Assembly: GCA_017458125.1 (NCBI GenBank)
Contig: JAFTGB010000056.1
Span: 1-64,000, forward strand
DNA length: 64,000 bases
Direction of reading: 5' to 3'
Source: Prevotella sp.
GTDB lineage: Bacteria > Bacteroidota > Bacteroidia > Bacteroidales > Bacteroidaceae
Both the position numbers and the translations under genes were made by a program. This document shows, in pieces, positions 61,394 to 64,000 of the stretch (its first letter is position 1; each line of letters starts with the position of its first letter). The notes under the pieces are model-generated. The model made no database searches. It saw nothing but the letters and a program-made list of their open reading frames with translations, and was not told where the DNA came from.

Positions 61394-64000
61394 TTAGAAT
61401 GAAACATTTACACCGAATGTGCAGCTGAAGGGCGAGGGATAGCGGCCGTTATCCAGTCCGAACACGTAGCCATTGGCGTCGGTAGTGGAAGCACCGATTT
61501 CCGGGTCGTAACCGTCATATCCGGTAATGGTCCATACGTTCTGCAGGTTGCAGTAGAGACGCAGGTTCTCCAGATAGAGGTGGCGTATCCACTTCTTGGG
61601 GAAGGTGTAGCCCAGCGATATGTTCTTCAGTCGGACATAGGAGCCGTCTTCGATGTAGCGGGTAGAGATGTTCTGGTTGTAGGTGTTGCCAAGAGCCACA
61701 CGCGGTGTCTGTGTTCCGGGATTGGTGACATAGACGTTGGTGATGTCGTTGTACCACGCGCTGCCGTCGGTATAGACCTTGTTCGGGTCGATGGCGGCCA
61801 GGTGGGCGCGGTCGGCAATCTTCTCCTGGATTTGGTTGTTCCATGTGCTGGTCATCGAGGTCAGGGCGATGGAGGTGTAGTTCATCACCTTGTTGCCGAT
61901 GGAGCCGTTGATGAAGATGTTCAGGTCGAAGCCTTTATAAGTAAAGGTGTTCGTCCAGCCGAAGGTGCACTTGGGCAGCGGCGAGCCGATGTGGGTCTTA
62001 TCGTTCTCGTCAATCTTACCGTCATTGTTGATGTCCTTGAACTTCAGGTCGCCGGGCCATACGGTGTTGTTCTTGCTGTATTTGGTGGGGTCGGTCTGGT
62101 GCTTCCATGCGGTGATGTTGCCGTCGGCATCGGTCTCGGTGACCACCGACTGGATATACAGCGTGTTGACCGGCGAGTTCAGAATGTCGTCGAAGTCCTT
62201 GTAGACGCCCTCGACCTCATAGCCCCAGAAGTCATACATGGGTCGGCCGACAGACGAGACGGCCACCACGTCGCTCCACTGTCCGTAGCCGATGATGGCG
62301 GCAGAGGTCGTGCCCTGCAGCGATACCAGTTCGTTCTTGTTGAACGAGAACTGCAGGTCGGTGTCCCAGTTGAAGTCCTTCGTCCTGACGGGGTTAGCTT
62401 TCAGTTCGATTTCAAAACCGATGTTGCGCATGGTGCCATAGTTGCCGGCCGGAGCGGTGAGTGCTGACGACTGGTTACCCTGTGTGCCTAAGTACGAAGG
62501 AAGCTGCATAATCATCAGCATGTCCTTCGACTCCTTGCGGTACCAGTCGATGGTCAGGTTGAGGCGGTTGTTGAAGAAGCCGAGGTCAAGACCCAGGTCT
62601 ATCTGGTTTTGCGTCTCCCACTTGATAGACTCGTTGGGCAGTCCGGTAGGCTTGTACGACTGTCCGAGGGCAGAAGGCATCACGCCTAAGGCCACACCCC
62701 AGCGGTAGGCACCGATGTTGGAGTTACCGGTCTGTCCCCATCCTACACGCAGCTTACCGTTGCTGAGCCATTTGAGGTTCTTCATGAAGGCTTCGTTCGA
62801 GAAGCGCCAGCTGGCAGCCACTGAGTGGAATCCTGCCCAGCGGTTGTTGGGTCCGAAGTTGGAGCTGCCGTCGTAACGGAAGGTGTAGGTAGCATAGTAG
62901 CGGTCGTCGTAGTTGTAGGTCTCGCGGGTGAAGAACGAGGCCATCGAAGCCTCGCCGAAACCGGAGGTGAAGTCGCGGTCTGCCTTCTCGGCCAGCTGCG
63001 GGTTGTGTACGTCGTTACGGGGCAGGTTCTGTCCGGTGATGCCCTGATACTTCCACGATGACTTCCAGCTCTCCTGTCCTAACATGGCGGTAACGTGGTG
63101 CTTGCCGAAGTCGCCCGTGTAGGTCAGGTAGTTCTTCAGCTGCCAGAACTTGTTGTTGTTGCTCTGCCAGTGGTCCTGGTTTGAGGGCTTCTTCCATCCG
63201 CCCAGGTCGACAGAGGGTTCCCAGGTTTCCGCGTTGGAGTCAGAGAAGTCGTAGCCGACCTCAGCGTGCCATACGAGGTTCTTCAGGAAACTGATTTCGG
63301 CAAAGATGTTGCCGGTCAGCTTGCGGCGCTCCAGGGTGTACTGGTTCATATTGGCCAGTGCCACCGGGTTGGGGTTGGTGTATCCCTCGCGTGCCTCAGC
63401 ATAATAGTTGCCAAAAACATCATAGATAGGAATGTCGGGCAATGTGGTCAGCGAGTAGTTGATGATACCTTCAGTACCGTCGGCCTTCTTCAGATAGTCC
63501 TTAGTATTAGAATAGGTGGTCGACATGCCCAGCTTCAGCCAGGGCTTCAACTGTGCATCGAGGTTCGAGCGAACCGAGTAACGGCGGAACTCGGAGCCGA
63601 TGATGGTACCTTCCTGATTCATGAAGTTACCCGAGACGTAGTATCTCACGGCGTCGGAACCACCTTGTGCCGAGAACTGGTGAGAGTGCTGCAGGGCGGT
63701 CTGGAAGACAGCGTCCTGCCAGTTGGTACCCTTGCCCAGCAGCGAGGCGTCGGCGTAGTTCTTGTTGGCTTGGCTCTCTAAGATCCAGCCCTCACGGACG
63801 AAGTCCTGATAGTATTCTGCATATTCGCGCAGGTTCATCATGTCAAGGCGCTTGGCCTGACGGTTGATGGTCAGCATGCCGTCGTAGGTGAACTTGGCTT
63901 CGCCGGCCTTACCGCGCTTGGTGGTGATGAGCACGACACCGTTGGCACCCTGTGCACCGTAGATGGCGGTGGCCGAAGCGTCCTTCAGGATTTCCATGGA
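61394..64000 (-). CDS. SusC/RagA-family TonB-dependent transporter, 5' end outside window
   Basis: SusC-type proteins are outer-membrane barrels that import oligosaccharides using TonB energy. The visible 868 or so codons begin within the plug domain (LKDASATAIYGAQGANGVV, the classic SusC signature) and run through the barrel to an aromatic C-terminus (CTFGVNVSF). The signal peptide, carboxypeptidase-like domain and TonB box lie beyond position 64000. A methionine near 63997 is internal, not the start. It is the first visible gene of the mannan locus. Confidence 0.95.
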   Translation of the reverse strand, partial: SMEILKDASATAIYGAQGANGVVLITTKRGKAGEAKFTYDGMLTINRQAKRLDMMNLREYAEYYQDFVREGWILESQANKNYADASLLGKGTNWQDAVFQTALQHSHQFSAQGGSDAVRYYVSGNFMNQEGTIIGSEFRRYSVRSNLDAQLKPWLKLGMSTTYSNTKDYLKKADGTEGIINYSLTTLPDIPIYDVFGNYYAEAREGYTNPNPVALANMNQYTLERRKLTGNIFAEISFLKNLVWHAEVGYDFSDSNAETWEPSVDLGGWKKPSNQDHWQSNNNKFWQLKNYLTYTGDFGKHHVTAMLGQESWKSSWKYQGITGQNLPRNDVHNPQLAEKADRDFTSGFGEASMASFFTRETYNYDDRYYATYTFRYDGSSNFGPNNRWAGFHSVAASWRFSNEAFMKNLKWLSNGKLRVGWGQTGNSNIGAYRWGVALGVMPSALGQSYKPTGLPNESIKWETQNQIDLGLDLGFFNNRLNLTIDWYRKESKDMLMIMQLPSYLGTQGNQSSALTAPAGNYGTMRNIGFEIELKANPVRTKDFNWDTDLQFSFNKNELVSLQGTTSAAIIGYGQWSDVVAVSSVGRPMYDFWGYEVEGVYKDFDDILNSPVNTLYIQSVVTETDADGNITAWKHQTDPTKYSKNNTVWPGDLKFKDINNDGKIDENDKTHIGSPLPKCTFGWTNTFTYKGFDLNIFINGSIGNKVMNYTSIALTSMTSTWNNQIQEKIADRAHLAAIDPNKVYTDGSAWYNDITNVYVTNPGTQTPRVALGNTYNQNISTRYIEDGSYVRLKNISLGYTFPKKWIRHLYLENLRLYCNLQNVWTITGYDGYDPEIGASTTDANGYVFGLDNGRYPSPFSCTFGVNVSF

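Overview
The window looks like chromosomal DNA of a gut or rumen Bacteroidales, most likely Prevotellaceae. The evidence is a susC/susD polysaccharide-utilisation locus, promoters of the Bacteroidetes type (TTG, 19-20 nt, TAxxTTTG), many lipoproteins, a hybrid-two-component-like regulator with a beta-propeller sensor, DUF4230 proteins, and a PL11 lyase with a type IX-like C-terminal tail. Genus is inference. No rRNA, tRNA, CRISPR array or intact insertion sequence was seen.

Layout. 0-10 kb: an MscS-type channel, a small outer-membrane barrel, then a plus-strand run of kdsA, kdsD (Kdo synthesis), a 1,250-aa propeller regulator whose kinase and receiver appear dead, and a secreted phospholipase-D protein. 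10-17 kb: a lipoprotein/TPR pair, an AlkZ-like protein, TrmO, an orphan histidine kinase and two DUF4230 proteins. 17-27 kb: a candidate small RNA, a nucleotidyltransferase, a large SNF2 helicase, a SulP transporter, a PL11 lyase and mscL. 27-36.6 kb: gapA, miaA, an Rpn-type nuclease, a lipid-kinase-like protein and a glycogen cluster (debranching enzyme, glycogen-synthase-like GT4, GH57). 36.6-44 kb, minus strand: rlmN, pdxA, then a sigma-54-type activator, lptE, a TPR protein, secG, ZIP and BASS transporters and a GNAT. 44-49 kb: a 1,219-aa protein fusing glycosyltransferase, HIT/GalT-like and SpoIID domains, immediately followed by an AmpG-like permease. 49-52 kb: a small lipoprotein, cysE and a 0.9-kb region of decayed or mobile-looking DNA. 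52-64 kb: a beta-mannan or glucomannan locus, with a GH5_7-like mannanase on the plus strand facing susC-susD-SGBP-SGBP-GH26-GH5 on the minus strand. susC runs off the right edge.

The most unusual signals are: (1) the GT/HIT/SpoIID fusion with no signal peptide, coupled to an AmpG-like importer, which suggests a cytoplasmic muropeptide-handling enzyme; (2) several intergenic arrays with unrelated sequences but the same 22-nt period, often palindromic and mostly at gene 3' ends; (3) the propeller/AraC regulator lacking the phospho-His, the ATPase domain and the phospho-Asp; (4) a promoter-to-terminator transcription unit of about 156 nt with no protein gene; (5) a 218-bp element with perfect 17-bp terminal inverted repeats beside a nuclease-gene remnant. 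All calls come from reading the sequence; no database search was possible.
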